From Erythrobacter donghaensis (lineage in GTDB: Bacteria; Pseudomonadota; Alphaproteobacteria; Sphingomonadales; Sphingomonadaceae): 47,364 bases of DNA. The stretch covers positions 1 to 47,364 of the forward strand of contig NZ_LSJS01000177.1 of assembly GCF_001557325.1 (NCBI RefSeq), written 5' to 3'. The notes beneath the pieces are model-generated. The model was not told the DNA's origin. It ran no database searches and worked only from the letters and a program-made list of their open reading frames with translations. The position numbers and the translations under genes were made by a program. Every line of letters starts with the position of its first letter. The first letter of the stretch is position 1. This document shows, piece after piece, positions 26,760-35,935 of this stretch.

Positions 26760-28568
26760 ATGGCCACCCGCCCGCTCGCTTCCCCCTCGCCCGGTCTCGG
26801 CGCCCCGGTGCTCGGCGTTGCCGCCTCGCTTTCGGGCAAGGCGTGGCGCTGGCGCGGGGGCAACATGGAGCTGGGCGAGAATATCGGCGGTCTCGACCAT
26901 TCGATCCTCGACCAGCTGCTGCTGACCCGCGGCGTCGCTGCGGACGACCTCGCCCGCCATGCCGCACCCACCCTGCGCGCCTTCCTCCCCGACCCTTCCA
27001 CCTTCCGCGACATGGACGCCGCCGCTGCGCGCCTCGCCGATGCGGTCGGCCGCCAGGAGCGGGTGACCATCTACGGCGACTACGATGTCGACGGGGCGAC
27101 CAGCGCGGCGCTGCTGGTCGAACTGCTGCGCCAGCTGGGGCTGGCGGCGGACTACTACATCCCCGACCGCCTGCTCGAAGGCTACGGCCCCTCGGGCGAG
27201 GCGCTGGTCAGGCTGGCCGAGGCAGGATCGCAGCTGATCGTCACGGTCGATTGCGGCGCGATGGCGCACGAGGCGCTGGGCATGGCCAAGGCGGCGGGCG
27301 TGGACGTGATCGTCGTCGATCACCACAAGTGCTCGCCCGAGCTCCCCCCCGCCCACGCGCTGGTCAACCCCAATCGCCTCGACGAGAGCGATCTTGGCGC
27401 GGCCCATGGGCACCTCGCGGCGGTCGGCGTCGCCTTCCTGCTCGGCGTGGCGCTGGTGCGCGAGCTGCGGGCGCGCGGGGCTTTCGGTGCGCAGCGGCGC
27501 GAGCCCGACCTGATGGGCCTGCTCGATCTGGTCGCCTTGGGCACCGTCGCCGATGTCGCCGCGCTCCACGGCCTCAACCGCGCCTTCGTGGCTCAGGGCT
27601 TGAAGGTGCTCGCCCGGCGCGAGCGGATCGGGATGGCGGCGCTGATGGACGCAAGCCGCCTCTCCCGCGCGCCGCAATGCAGCGACCTTGGCTTCGCGCT
27701 CGGGCCGCGGATCAATGCGGGCGGACGGATCGGCGAATCGACTCTCGGCGTGCGCCTGCTGACCACCACCGATCCCGAGGAAGCGCGCGAAATCGCCGCG
27801 CAGCTCTCGCAGCTGAACGAGGAACGCCGGGCGATCGAGGCCATGGTGCAGGAAGCCGCCGAGGCGCAGCTGGCGGGCCAGCACAATATGGCGGTGCAGG
27901 TGCTCTCGGGCCACGGCTGGCACCCCGGCGTGATCGGGATCGTCGCGGGCCGCATCAAGGAGAAGACCGGCAAGCCCGCCGTGGTGATCGCGCTCGACGA
28001 GGGACAGGGCAAGGGCTCGGGCCGTTCGATCAGCGGGGTCGACCTCGGCGCCGCGATCATCGCCGCGCGCGAGGCCGGGCTGCTGGTCGCGGGCGGCGGG
28101 CATGCGATGGCTGCGGGACTGACGATCGACCCGCACCGTCTCGCCGATTTCGCCGCATTCCTCGACGAACGGCTCGCCCGTGACGTGGACCGCGCGCGCG
28201 CCGGGGCCGCCATGCTGCTCGACCTCGCGTTGGCACCGGGAGGCCTGACACCAGAGCTGGTCGAGACCCTCGATGCCGCCGGGCCCTACGGCGTCGGCTG
28301 GCCCGCGCCGCGCATCGCAGTGGGGCCGGTCAGGATCGTCAAGGCGGACATCGTCGGCAAGGATCACGTGCGGCTGATCGCCAGCGGCAATGACGGCAGG
28401 AGCTTCAAGGCGATCGCCTTTCGCGCGGCGGAGAGCGAGATGGGGCAGACCCTGCTCCACCGGAGCCAGGGCCGCCGCTTCCACCTCGCGGGCCGCGCGA
28501 AAATCGACGACTGGGGCAACCGCCCGGCGGCCGAATTGCAGCTGGAGGACGCCGCCTTCGCCGATTGA
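26760..28568 (+). CDS. recJ: Single-stranded-DNA-specific exonuclease
   Basis: This 602-residue protein carries the DHH-superfamily motifs: 'IYGDYDVDGATSAALL' (~104-118), 'TVDCGAMAHEAL', 'IVVDHHKCSPELP' (~187) and the DHHA1 'GSGRSISGVDLGAAI...GGGHAMAAGLTI' region, ending with an OB-type domain. It degrades 5' single-stranded DNA in recombination and mismatch repair, with Mn2+/Mg2+. AAGGC lies right before ATG 26760. The 'LGVAASLSGKAWRWR' N-terminus matches alphaproteobacterial RecJ, which supports this start. Confidence 0.95.
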   Translation: MATRPLASPSPGLGAPVLGVAASLSGKAWRWRGGNMELGENIGGLDHSILDQLLLTRGVAADDLARHAAPTLRAFLPDPSTFRDMDAAAARLADAVGRQERVTIYGDYDVDGATSAALLVELLRQLGLAADYYIPDRLLEGYGPSGEALVRLAEAGSQLIVTVDCGAMAHEALGMAKAAGVDVIVVDHHKCSPELPPAHALVNPNRLDESDLGAAHGHLAAVGVAFLLGVALVRELRARGAFGAQRREPDLMGLLDLVALGTVADVAALHGLNRAFVAQGLKVLARRERIGMAALMDASRLSRAPQCSDLGFALGPRINAGGRIGESTLGVRLLTTTDPEEAREIAAQLSQLNEERRAIEAMVQEAAEAQLAGQHNMAVQVLSGHGWHPGVIGIVAGRIKEKTGKPAVVIALDEGQGKGSGRSISGVDLGAAIIAAREAGLLVAGGGHAMAAGLTIDPHRLADFAAFLDERLARDVDRARAGAAMLLDLALAPGGLTPELVETLDAAGPYGVGWPAPRIAVGPVRIVKADIVGKDHVRLIASGNDGRSFKAIAFRAAESEMGQTLLHRSQGRRFHLAGRAKIDDWGNRPAAELQLEDAAFAD

Positions 28569-28612
28569 CGGGGCAGGCCGGGGGTGGGCGCGAATTTTTG
28601 CGCAAACGAGGC

Positions 28613-28641
28613 TTGACCGTCTCGAAACACCCCCCTAAAGG
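28613..28641 (+). promoter_or_regulatory. Likely promoter of tRNA-Glu
   Basis: TTGACC (28613-28618) and TAAAGG (28636-28641) are separated by 17 bp and lie 20-21 bases before the tRNA, a good sigma-70 fit on the -35 side and a weaker one on the -10 side. Confidence 0.5.
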
Positions 28642-28661
28642 CGCGCTCTCGCAATCGCGAC

Positions 28662-28736
28662 GGCCCCTTCGTCTAGCGGTTAGGACGCGGCCCTTTCACG
28701 GCTGAAACACGGGTTCGATTCCCGTAGGGGTCACCA
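28662..28736 (+). tRNA. tRNA-Glu (anticodon TTC)
   Basis: The 75-base gene folds as a tRNA: acceptor GGCCCCT pairs with AGGGGTC, followed by discriminator A and an encoded CCA (28734-28736). The D-loop has TAGCGGTTAGG, the anticodon loop is CTTTCAC with anticodon TTC, and the T-arm is ACGGGTTCGATTCCCGT. It reads GAA/GAG. A terminator follows at 28760. Confidence 0.97.
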
Positions 28737-28759
28737 CCTCTTCGCAGAGGATGGCAGAC

Positions 28760-28792
28760 AGGGCGGCAGGCTTCGGGCCTCGCCGCCCTTTT
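28760..28792 (+). terminator. Rho-independent terminator after tRNA-Glu
   Basis: AGGGCGGC (28760-28767) pairs perfectly with GCCGCCCT (28782-28789), and TTTTC follows (28789-28793). Confidence 0.85.
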
Positions 28793-28869
28793 CATTCGCA
28801 CGCGCCCCCGGAACAATGCGTGCCGCGCGCCCTTCCCTCGCTCGCCGCCAGCCTGTAAGGCAGCCTCCC

Positions 28870-30123
28870 ATGGGCAGCGGCCAGAACATTCCCATCGCCG
28901 GCATCCTGCTAGCGGCGGTGACCTTCGTGGCGCTGCTGCTGCTGGGAACCGACATCGTCATCGCGCTCGCCGTGCTGACGGTGTGGGTCGGATCGCTGCT
29001 GGTTGCCGCCGGCCGACCGCCCGAGCCGGCCAAACCCAAGGCCAGGCCCCGCCTCACCCTCGAATCGATCAACGACCTGATCGAGCATTCCTCGATCCCG
29101 CTCCTCATCACCGATCGCAACACCATCGCGCTCGCCAATCGCGCGGCGCGCCGGATGCTGGGGCCGCATGTCGTCGGCCAGGACGCGCGGGTCGCCCTGC
29201 GCCAGCCCGAGGCGATCTCGCTGCTGGGCGAAAACCGGCAGGGCGAGGCGATCGTGCGCGGGCTCGTGCGGCGCGGCGACATCTGGCAGATCAGCCGCCA
29301 GACGATCGACGAGCGGCTCGCGATGCTCGAATTCATCAACCAGACCGCCGAGGCCGACATCAGCCGCGCGCACACCGATTTCGTCGCCAATGCCAGCCAC
29401 GAGCTGCGCACCCCGCTCGCCGCGATCCTCGGCTATGTCGAGACCCTGCAGGAGGATGACGGCTCGATCGACACGCCGGTCGCGAAGAAGTTCCTCGGGA
29501 TCATCGAGCGCGAGGCCAAGCGGATGCAGGCGCTGGTCGGCGATCTGATGAGCCTCAGCCGGGTCGAGGCGGAAAAGCACGAGCTGCCGACCGAGCGCAT
29601 CGACCTTGCCTCGCTGGTCGAGCGCGCCGCGCGCGATGCGGCCGGGCCGCAGCGCGGCGACCGGCTCGACATCGATCTGGCCGCCGAGCCGGTGGTGCTG
29701 GGCGATCTCCAGCAGCTCGAGCAGGTGGTGCGCAACCTCGTCGACAACGCGCTCAAATACGGCGCTGCCGACCGGCCGGTGCACGTGACGCTCGATCTGG
29801 CGCAGGGCGATCTGGCGCGGATTGCGGTGGTCGACGAGGGCGAAGGCATCGCGCCCGAACAGATCCCGCATCTCACCCGCCGCTTCTACCGGACCGATCC
29901 GGGCCGCAGCCGCGCCTCGGGCGGAACGGGGCTGGGCCTGGCGATCGTCAAGCACATCGTCGAGCGGCATCGCGGCCGGCTCGACATCACCAGCGAGCTC
30001 GGCAAGGGCACCCGCGTAGTGGTGCGCCTGCCGCTCGCCGAACCCGATCCGCCCGAGGAAATTGCCCTCCCCGAAGGCGAAGCCGAGGGCTCCCTCGCCG
30101 AGCAAACCCAACAAGTGTCATAG
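28870..30123 (+). CDS. phoR: Phosphate regulon sensor histidine kinase
   Basis: From ATG 28870 (AAGGCAG upstream) the kinase has 417 residues: two N-terminal membrane helices (~8-48), a PAS-like segment ('IPLLITDRNTIALANRAARR'), and the HisKA box 'FVANASHELRTPLAAIL' with the phosphoacceptor His. The ATPase domain follows, with N-box 'LVDNALKYG', G1 'VVDEGEGIAPEQ' and G2 'GGTGLGLAIVKHIV'. It phosphorylates PhoB when phosphate is low, under restraint by Pst/PhoU, which are encoded next. A Pho box overlaps its 3' end. Confidence 0.92.
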   Translation: MGSGQNIPIAGILLAAVTFVALLLLGTDIVIALAVLTVWVGSLLVAAGRPPEPAKPKARPRLTLESINDLIEHSSIPLLITDRNTIALANRAARRMLGPHVVGQDARVALRQPEAISLLGENRQGEAIVRGLVRRGDIWQISRQTIDERLAMLEFINQTAEADISRAHTDFVANASHELRTPLAAILGYVETLQEDDGSIDTPVAKKFLGIIEREAKRMQALVGDLMSLSRVEAEKHELPTERIDLASLVERAARDAAGPQRGDRLDIDLAAEPVVLGDLQQLEQVVRNLVDNALKYGAADRPVHVTLDLAQGDLARIAVVDEGEGIAPEQIPHLTRRFYRTDPGRSRASGGTGLGLAIVKHIVERHRGRLDITSELGKGTRVVVRLPLAEPDPPEEIALPEGEAEGSLAEQTQQVS

Positions 30124-30132
30124 ACGTGTCTT
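30115..30132 (+). promoter_or_regulatory. Pho box upstream of pstC
   Basis: Direct repeats GTGTCAT (30115-30121) and GTGTCTT (30126-30132) are spaced 11 bp apart start-to-start, as in the PhoB box CTGTCAT-N4-CTGTCAT. The first repeat contains the end of phoR. It should drive pstCAB-phoU-phoB in phosphate starvation. Confidence 0.7.
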
Positions 30133-30250
30133 ATTTCTTCAACATGGCGCGGCCATGGCATAGGGGCCGGTTGGCGCGGCGGGGGCCGGGCACGCACTTC
30201 CTGGCCCGATTGAGCTACGCGCACTCCCAGCAGGAAAACGAAGGCTGTTC

Positions 30251-31636
30251 ATGTCGCCGATCACGCTGATCCTGATTGCTTTGGGCCTCGGCCTGCTCGG
30301 CTGGCTGGCGGGCCGTGCGAAGGCGTGGAGCTTCCAATCGAGCGACCCGGCACTGCGTCCGGCCTCGCGCCCGGTCTACCATGCCTGGTATGTCGCGCTG
30401 TGGGTGGTTCTTCCGGTGCTCGCCTTCGTTGCCGCCTGGTCGGTGATCGCACCCAATCTGGTGCTGCAAACCGTGCTCGCCACTCCCGAGGCGCGCGGCC
30501 TGACCGGGCTCGGCTTCGAGCGCGACGCCTTCCTCGGCGAGGCCCGCGCGGTCGCGCTCGGGCAGGCGCCGGGGGTCTTCAACGACGAGGCCGAGCCGCT
30601 GATCGCGCCCTTCCGCGAGGCCTTTGCGCGTTACAACACCATCGGCATCATCGTCACCGTACTGATCGCGATTGCCGGCGGCGCGATCGCCTTCCTGCGG
30701 CTCGCCCCGCAATTCGGCGCGCGCACCCGGGTCGAGCGAACGGTGATGATGATCCTGCTGCTCGCCTCGCTGGTCGCGATCCTCACCACGCTCGGCATTT
30801 TCGCGAGCCTGGTGTTCGAGACGCTGCGCTTCTTCAACTTGGTCTCGCCGATCGACTTCCTGTTCGGCCTCAAATGGGGGCCCGACACGCTCGCCCCGCC
30901 CGATGCGGTCGACCCCTCGCGCTACGGGGCCGTGCCGCTGTTCTGGGGGACGATCTTCATCGGCGCTATCATTGCCATGGTGGTCGCGATCCCGCTCGGG
31001 TTGATGAGCGCGATCTACCTCACCCAATATGCCGATCCGCGCGTGCGCGCCTGGATCAAGCCGCTGCTCGAGCTGCTCGCGGGCGTGCCGACGGTGGTCT
31101 ACGGCTATTTCGCCGCGCTCACCCTCGCCCCGATGATCCGCAACGCCGCCGTGGCACTGGGCGCCACCAGCGCCTCGACCGAGAGCGCGCTCGCCGCAGG
31201 CCTCGTGATGGGGGTGATGATCATCCCCTTCGTCTCCTCGATGGCGGACGATTCGATGGCGGCCGTCCCGGGCGCGATGCGTGACGGAAGCCTGGCGATG
31301 GGTGCGACGAAATCCGAGACGATCCGGCGCGTGCTCTTCCCCGCCGCGCTTCCCGGGATTGTCGCGGGCGTCATGCTCGCCGTGAGCCGCGCGATCGGCG
31401 AGACGATGATCGTGGTGATGGCCGCCTCCCAGGCCGCCAACCTCACCGCCAATCCGCTCGAGCCGATCTCGACCGTCACCGTCCAGATCGTCAACCTGCT
31501 GACCGGCGAGCAGAGCACCGACCACCCCGCCACACTCAGCGCCTATGCGCTCGGCTTCGTGCTGTTCATGGTGACGCTCGCCCTGAACTTCGTCGCGCTG
31601 CGCGTCGTCAAGCGTTTCCGGGAGGCCTACGAATGA
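30251..31636 (+). CDS. pstC: Phosphate ABC transporter permease PstC
   Basis: The 461-residue protein has an N-terminal ~200-residue extension with two or three membrane helices and a periplasmic loop, then the MetI-like permease domain. 'GTIFIGAIIAMVVAIPLGL' is followed by the ATPase-contact EAA-loop 'DGSLAMGATKSETIRRVLFPAALPG'. It forms the inner-membrane channel with PstA. The 4-bp overlap with pstA marks coupling. No pstS lies between phoR and pstC, so the binding protein must be encoded elsewhere. Confidence 0.94.
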   Translation: MSPITLILIALGLGLLGWLAGRAKAWSFQSSDPALRPASRPVYHAWYVALWVVLPVLAFVAAWSVIAPNLVLQTVLATPEARGLTGLGFERDAFLGEARAVALGQAPGVFNDEAEPLIAPFREAFARYNTIGIIVTVLIAIAGGAIAFLRLAPQFGARTRVERTVMMILLLASLVAILTTLGIFASLVFETLRFFNLVSPIDFLFGLKWGPDTLAPPDAVDPSRYGAVPLFWGTIFIGAIIAMVVAIPLGLMSAIYLTQYADPRVRAWIKPLLELLAGVPTVVYGYFAALTLAPMIRNAAVALGATSASTESALAAGLVMGVMIIPFVSSMADDSMAAVPGAMRDGSLAMGATKSETIRRVLFPAALPGIVAGVMLAVSRAIGETMIVVMAASQAANLTANPLEPISTVTVQIVNLLTGEQSTDHPATLSAYALGFVLFMVTLALNFVALRVVKRFREAYE

Positions 31637-32931
31637 GCAGCATCCCCATGGGCACCATCGGCACCGATGCGGCTGCCGGGAAGCCCCAGGCCGTCGGCCC
31701 GACCCGCACCGCCGCCTTCAAGGCGCGGCTTGCGAGGCGCTACCGGGCCGAGCGCAATTTCCGCCTGCTCGGGCTTGGCGCCGTGGCCTTCTCGGTCGCG
31801 GTGCTGGTGTTCCTGCTCGGCAACATGCTGATGAACGGCATCGCCGGCTTCCAGCGGCCCGAGCTCGCGGTGACGATCAACTTCCCCGAAAGCGGGATCA
31901 CCGGCGATGCCACCTCGCTGACCGCGCCCACCGCGGGCCAGGCACTCGAGATGCAGGGCCTCCCGCAGATCGTGACCACCTTTGCCGAAACCCAGCTCGG
32001 GGCCGAGGCCGCGCGCGAGATCGCGCCCGACGCGTGGCGCGACGTCGCCGCCGCGCTCGCCGAGGATCCCGAACTGATCGGCCGCAGCGAGACCTTCCAC
32101 CTGCCGACCACCTCGGCGCTGGGCGGCGCGCTCCGGGGCGAAGGCACGCCCGAGATACAGGCGCTGGCGAAGCGGCTCACGGCCGAGGGCAAGCTGGCGC
32201 GCAACTGGGACTGGGGTTTCCTCGCCCGCTCGGACGCGACCACGCCGCAATCGGTCGGCATCTGGGGCGCGCTCAAGGGCTCGATGCTGACCATGCTGGT
32301 GACGCTGGTGCTGGCCTTCCCGATCGGGGTGCTCTCTGCGCTCTATCTCGAGGAATATGCGCCGCGCGGCCGCTGGACCGACATCATCGAGGTCTCGATC
32401 AGCAATCTTGCCGCGGTGCCCTCGATCATCTTCGGCCTGCTCGGCCTGTCGCTGTTCCTCACCGCCTTCCCGAGCCTGCGTTCGGCCCCGATCATCGGCG
32501 GGATGACGCTGGCGCTGATGACCATGCCCGTGATCGTCATCTCCGGGCGCAACGCGATCAAGGCGGTGCCGCCCTCGATCCGCGACGGCGCGCTCGCGAT
32601 CGGCGCCTCGCCGGTGCAGGTGGTGTTCCACCACGTCCTGCCGCTCGCGCTGCCGGGGATGCTGACCGGCACGATCATCGGCATGGCCCGCGCGCTGGGC
32701 GAGACCGCGCCGCTGCTGCTGATCGGCATGCGCATCTTCGTCGCCACGCCGCCCGAAGGCTTCACCTCGCCCGCCACAGTCCTGCCGATGCAGATCTTCC
32801 TGTGGTCGGATGAGGTCGACCGCGGCTTTGTCGAGCGCACCAGCGCGGCTATCATCGTGCTGCTGGTGTTTCTGCTCGCCATGAACGGCCTTGCCATCTA
32901 CCTCCGCAACAAGTTCGAGAAACGCTGGTGA
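31633..32931 (+). CDS. pstA: Phosphate ABC transporter permease PstA
   Basis: This 432-residue permease overlaps pstC by ATGA. A large N-terminal region contains one membrane helix (~47-66) and a ~130-residue periplasmic insertion. The conserved permease core starts at ~'[24 protein letters not shown]'. The EAA-loop is '[26 protein letters not shown]', and '[13 protein letters not shown]' follows. It partners PstC in high-affinity phosphate uptake. The long periplasmic insert is typical of this alphaproteobacterial subgroup. Confidence 0.94.
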   Translation: MSSIPMGTIGTDAAAGKPQAVGPTRTAAFKARLARRYRAERNFRLLGLGAVAFSVAVLVFLLGNMLMNGIAGFQRPELAVTINFPESGITGDATSLTAPTAGQALEMQGLPQIVTTFAETQLGAEAAREIAPDAWRDVAAALAEDPELIGRSETFHLPTTSALGGALRGEGTPEIQALAKRLTAEGKLARNWDWGFLARSDATTPQSVGIWGALKGSMLTMLVTLVLAFPIGVLSALYLEEYAPRGRWTDIIEVSISNLAAVPSIIFGLLGLSLFLTAFPSLRSAPIIGGMTLALMTMPVIVISGRNAIKAVPPSIRDGALAIGASPVQVVFHHVLPLALPGMLTGTIIGMARALGETAPLLLIGMRIFVATPPEGFTSPATVLPMQIFLWSDEVDRGFVERTSAAIIVLLVFLLAMNGLAIYLRNKFEKRW

Positions 32932-33716
32932 CTGTGATCCATCCCAACATGGCTGACGAAGGCGCGAAGATTCACGCGCGCGACGTCTGTGTCTTCTACG
33001 GCGAGAAGAAGGCGATCGACAACGTGTCGCTCGACATCTCGCCCGATTACGTGACCGCCTTCATCGGCCCCTCGGGCTGCGGCAAGTCGACCTTTCTCAG
33101 GTGCTTCAACCGCATGAACGACACGATCGGCGCCGCGAAGGTCACGGGCCTCATCGAGCTCGACGGCGAGGACATCCACGGCGCAGGGATGGACGTCGTC
33201 CAGCTGCGCGCGCGGGTGGGCATGGTGTTCCAGAAGCCCAACCCCTTCCCCAAATCGATCTACGAGAACATCGCCTACGGCCCCAAGATCCACGGCCTTG
33301 CCGAGAAGAAGGCCGATCTCGACGTGATCGTCGAACGCTCGCTGACCCGCGCGGGACTGTGGGACGAGGTGAAGGACCGATTGGACGATTCGGGCACCGC
33401 GCTCTCCGGCGGCCAGCAGCAGCGCCTGTGCATTGCCCGCGCCATCGCCGTAGACCCGGAAGTCATCCTGATGGATGAGCCGGCCAGCGCGCTCGATCCC
33501 ATCGCCACCGCCAAGATCGAGGAACTGATCGACGAGTTGTCGGGCCGCTACGCGATCGTGATCGTCACCCACTCGATGCAGCAGGCCGCACGCGTCAGTC
33601 AACGCACCGCATTCTTCCACCTCGGCAAAATGGTCGAGTATGGTCCCACCTCCGAGATCTTCACCAATCCCATCGAGGAACGGACGAAGGACTATATCAC
33701 AGGACGTTACGGCTGA
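32928..33716 (+). CDS. pstB: Phosphate ABC transporter ATP-binding protein
   Basis: The 262-residue ATPase starts with GTG inside the pstA stop (GTGA). Walker A is 'GPSGCGKST' (~46-54), the Q-loop '[19 protein letters not shown]' is diagnostic of PstB, the signature is '[16 protein letters not shown]', and Walker B is '[13 protein letters not shown]'. The H-loop His is in 'VTHSMQQ'. It energises PstCA and takes part in phosphate signalling to PhoR through PhoU. Confidence 0.96.
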   Translation: MTVIHPNMADEGAKIHARDVCVFYGEKKAIDNVSLDISPDYVTAFIGPSGCGKSTFLRCFNRMNDTIGAAKVTGLIELDGEDIHGAGMDVVQLRARVGMVFQKPNPFPKSIYENIAYGPKIHGLAEKKADLDVIVERSLTRAGLWDEVKDRLDDSGTALSGGQQQRLCIARAIAVDPEVILMDEPASALDPIATAKIEELIDELSGRYAIVIVTHSMQQAARVSQRTAFFHLGKMVEYGPTSEIFTNPIEERTKDYITGRYG

Positions 33717-34384
33717 TGGCTGAACATACCGTCAAGGCCTTCGACGAGGACATCACCCGCCTGCGCGGGCTGATCGCCGAAATGGGCGGCCTCGCCGAGG
33801 TCGCCATCGCAGAGAGCCTTGATGCGCTGGTGCGCGGTGACGAGGTGCTGGCCGAGCAGGTGGTCGCGCGCGACAAGCGCATCGACGCGCTCGAGACCGA
33901 GGTCGACAAGCTCGCAGTGCGGATCATCGCCCTGCGCGCACCGATGGCAGACGATCTGCGCGAGGTGATCGCCGCTCTCAAGATCGGCGGTGTGCTCGAA
34001 CGTATCGGCGACTATTCAAAGGGCATCGCCAAGCGCGTCGGCATGATCGAGGGCCGTGCGCGGTTCGAGCCGCTGACGCTGCTGCCGACGATGGGCGAGC
34101 TGGCGGGCGAAATGGTCCACGACGTGCTCACCGCCTACGCCGCGCGCGACCCTGACCTTGCCCGCGAGGTGATCGCCACCGACGCCAAGGTCGACGGCTT
34201 CTACAATTCGATCTTCCGCAATCTCGTCAGCTACATGGTCGAGAACCCTTCGACCATTTCGAGCGCGGCGCAGCTGCTCTTCGTGGCCCGCAACATCGAG
34301 CGGATCGGCGACCATGCGACCAACGTCGCCGAGATGGTTCACTTTGCCGCGACCGGCGTCTACCCGCCCGAGGGCGACCGCTGA
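33716..34384 (+). CDS. phoU: Phosphate transport system regulator
   Basis: This 222-residue all-helical protein overlaps the pstB stop by one base. It has the two PhoU repeats, each with an E/DxxxD metal-binding helix: 'ALKIGGVLERIGDYSKGIAKR' in the first and 'FVARNIERIGDHATNVAEM' in the second. It links Pst transport to PhoR activity, repressing the regulon when phosphate is ample. Confidence 0.95.
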   Translation: MAEHTVKAFDEDITRLRGLIAEMGGLAEVAIAESLDALVRGDEVLAEQVVARDKRIDALETEVDKLAVRIIALRAPMADDLREVIAALKIGGVLERIGDYSKGIAKRVGMIEGRARFEPLTLLPTMGELAGEMVHDVLTAYAARDPDLAREVIATDAKVDGFYNSIFRNLVSYMVENPSTISSAAQLLFVARNIERIGDHATNVAEMVHFAATGVYPPEGDR

Positions 34385-34396
34385 GCGCGCCCGGCG

Positions 34397-34414
34397 CTGT
34401 AACTGTCCTGTTGA
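34397..34414 (+). promoter_or_regulatory. Weak Pho-box-like repeat before phoB
   Basis: CTGTAAC (34397-34403) and CTGTTGA (34408-34414) are 11 bp apart. Only the CTGT portions match the consensus, so this is a tentative second PhoB site in the 127-bp phoU-phoB gap. Confidence 0.3.
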
Positions 34415-34511
34415 AAACTTGCCATGTGCGTTTTCATCAAACTGTAGCGGAAGTGAAACATAGGGCTGGCGAAGCGACCTCGCGGGGGAGGCGCAAGGAG
34501 GCATCAGCCGT

Positions 34512-35201
34512 ATGTCCGCTGCCAAACTTCTGCTGGTCGAAGACGATCCGGCGCTGTCCGAACTGCTCGAATACCGCTTCCAGAACGAAGGCTACGCCGT
34601 GCGCTGCACCGGCGATGGTGACGAGGCGCTGGTGCTCGCGTCCGAGGAGGTGCCCGATCTCATCATCCTCGACTGGATGATCGAGGGCACCAGCGGCATC
34701 GAGGTGTGCCGCCGGTTGCGCCGCGACAAGGAAACCGCGCATGTCCCCATCATCATGCTCACCGCGCGCGAGGCGGAGGATGACCGCGTGCGCGGGCTCG
34801 AGACCGGTGCGGATGATTACCTGACCAAGCCCTTCTCCCCGCGCGAGCTGCTCGCCCGCGTCGCGGCGGTGATGCGCCGCATCCGCCCCGCGCTCGCCGG
34901 CGAGACGATCGAGGTCGGCGACCTCCGGCTCGATCCCGTCGCCCACAAGGTCCAGCGCCGCGGCCGCGCGCTGCAGCTGGGGCCGACCGAATACCGCCTG
35001 CTCAAGTTCTTCATGGAGAGCCCGGGCCGGGTGTTCAGCCGCGGCCAGCTGCTCGACGGCGTGTGGGGCACGGGTTCGGACATCGAGCTGCGCACGGTCG
35101 ACGTTCACATCCGCCGCCTGCGCAAGGCGATCACCGTCGAGGGCGCCAAGGACCCGATCCGCACCGTGCGTTCGGCTGGCTACGCGCTCGAAGCGGTCTA
35201 G
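34512..35201 (+). CDS. phoB: Phosphate regulon response regulator
   Basis: The 229-residue OmpR/PhoB-type regulator has a receiver domain with the acidic pair 'VEDDP' (10-12), phosphoacceptor D54 in 'IILDWMIEG', and the conserved Lys in 'LTKPFSPRELLARV'. The winged-helix domain has 'PTEYRLLKFFMESPGRVFSRGQLLDGVWG'-region and 'VDVHIRRLRKAI'. It binds Pho boxes when phosphorylated by PhoR. It ends 3 bp before the convergent extensin-like gene. Confidence 0.95.
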   Translation: MSAAKLLLVEDDPALSELLEYRFQNEGYAVRCTGDGDEALVLASEEVPDLIILDWMIEGTSGIEVCRRLRRDKETAHVPIIMLTAREAEDDRVRGLETGADDYLTKPFSPRELLARVAAVMRRIRPALAGETIEVGDLRLDPVAHKVQRRGRALQLGPTEYRLLKFFMESPGRVFSRGQLLDGVWGTGSDIELRTVDVHIRRLRKAITVEGAKDPIRTVRSAGYALEAV

Positions 35202-35204
35202 GCC

Positions 35205-35924
35205 CTAGCGGCACACCCCCGCCCAGCGTTCGTCCTGGTCGAGGTGGAAGTGATCCGCGTGGGCCGCGTTGTAATCGGGCGAGAGCACGGTGGCAAAGCT
35301 CCCGCACGCCCCTTCGCGCACCGCGCGCAGGAAGCGCGCCTTCGGGCCGTCGCCGTCCCAGTCCCTCAGCACGCTAATCCGCGTTCCGTCTTCGAGCACG
35401 AAAGCGGCGATGTCGATCGCGTTGGCGGTGGCGTGCTCGCTCCACGGGCCCTCGCTGTCGCCATACATCCGGCGGCAGGAATAGGCGCCAAGGTGCTCGA
35501 TTCGCCTGATTTCGCCTCCCATGATCCGGCGCGCCGCGGGGGCCACACTGTCGCGGCGCCAGATCTCCAGCGCGGCGGCGACGGGGCAGGTGACGGGCGG
35601 CGTATCGGGGGCGAGCGGGTAGTCGCCGAGCCGCGTTCGGTCGGGCCGCGCGCAGGGTCCCTCGCCGGTCGGGGCAAGCGGGGTGAAGGCAACCTCGCTG
35701 CGCTCGAGCACCGCACGGCATTCGCTCACGTCGCCCTTCAGCCGGGCCAGTTTCGCGCGCGTCGCCCAGCCCGGGGGGTCGTTGAGGTTGAGCGGCGCCC
35801 ACGGGTTATGCTCGGGGTGGCCGAGCAGCCACTGCCATCCGGCGATTCCCAGCGCGAGCGGGACCAGCGCGGCGAGTGCGAGGCGCGCGGCGCGATGGTG
35901 GGGGTTGGGCTTCTTGCGGGGCAT
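35205..35924 (-). CDS. Extensin-like domain protein
   Basis: This 239-residue protein has one N-terminal membrane anchor or uncleaved signal (~12-33), then the 'extensin-like' C-terminal domain found in bacteria. That domain contains 'AYSCRRMYGDSEGPWSEHATANAIDIAAF' features with H and D ligands, and a terminal 'HADHFHLDQDERW'. The HxxxxxxD...HxH arrangement resembles metal peptidases of the M15 fold, so an envelope peptidoglycan-peptidase role is possible but unproven. It begins 11 bp downstream of dnaE2 on the same strand. Confidence 0.82.
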   Translation of the reverse strand: MPRKKPNPHHRAARLALAALVPLALGIAGWQWLLGHPEHNPWAPLNLNDPPGWATRAKLARLKGDVSECRAVLERSEVAFTPLAPTGEGPCARPDRTRLGDYPLAPDTPPVTCPVAAALEIWRRDSVAPAARRIMGGEIRRIEHLGAYSCRRMYGDSEGPWSEHATANAIDIAAFVLEDGTRISVLRDWDGDGPKARFLRAVREGACGSFATVLSPDYNAAHADHFHLDQDERWAGVCR

Positions 35925-35935
35925 CGGCGGCGATC

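Noticed and set aside
26676..28484. Long minus-strand extension upstream of the flavodoxin-like gene
   Set aside because: It is antisense to recJ; only the last 162 codons show a real protein family.
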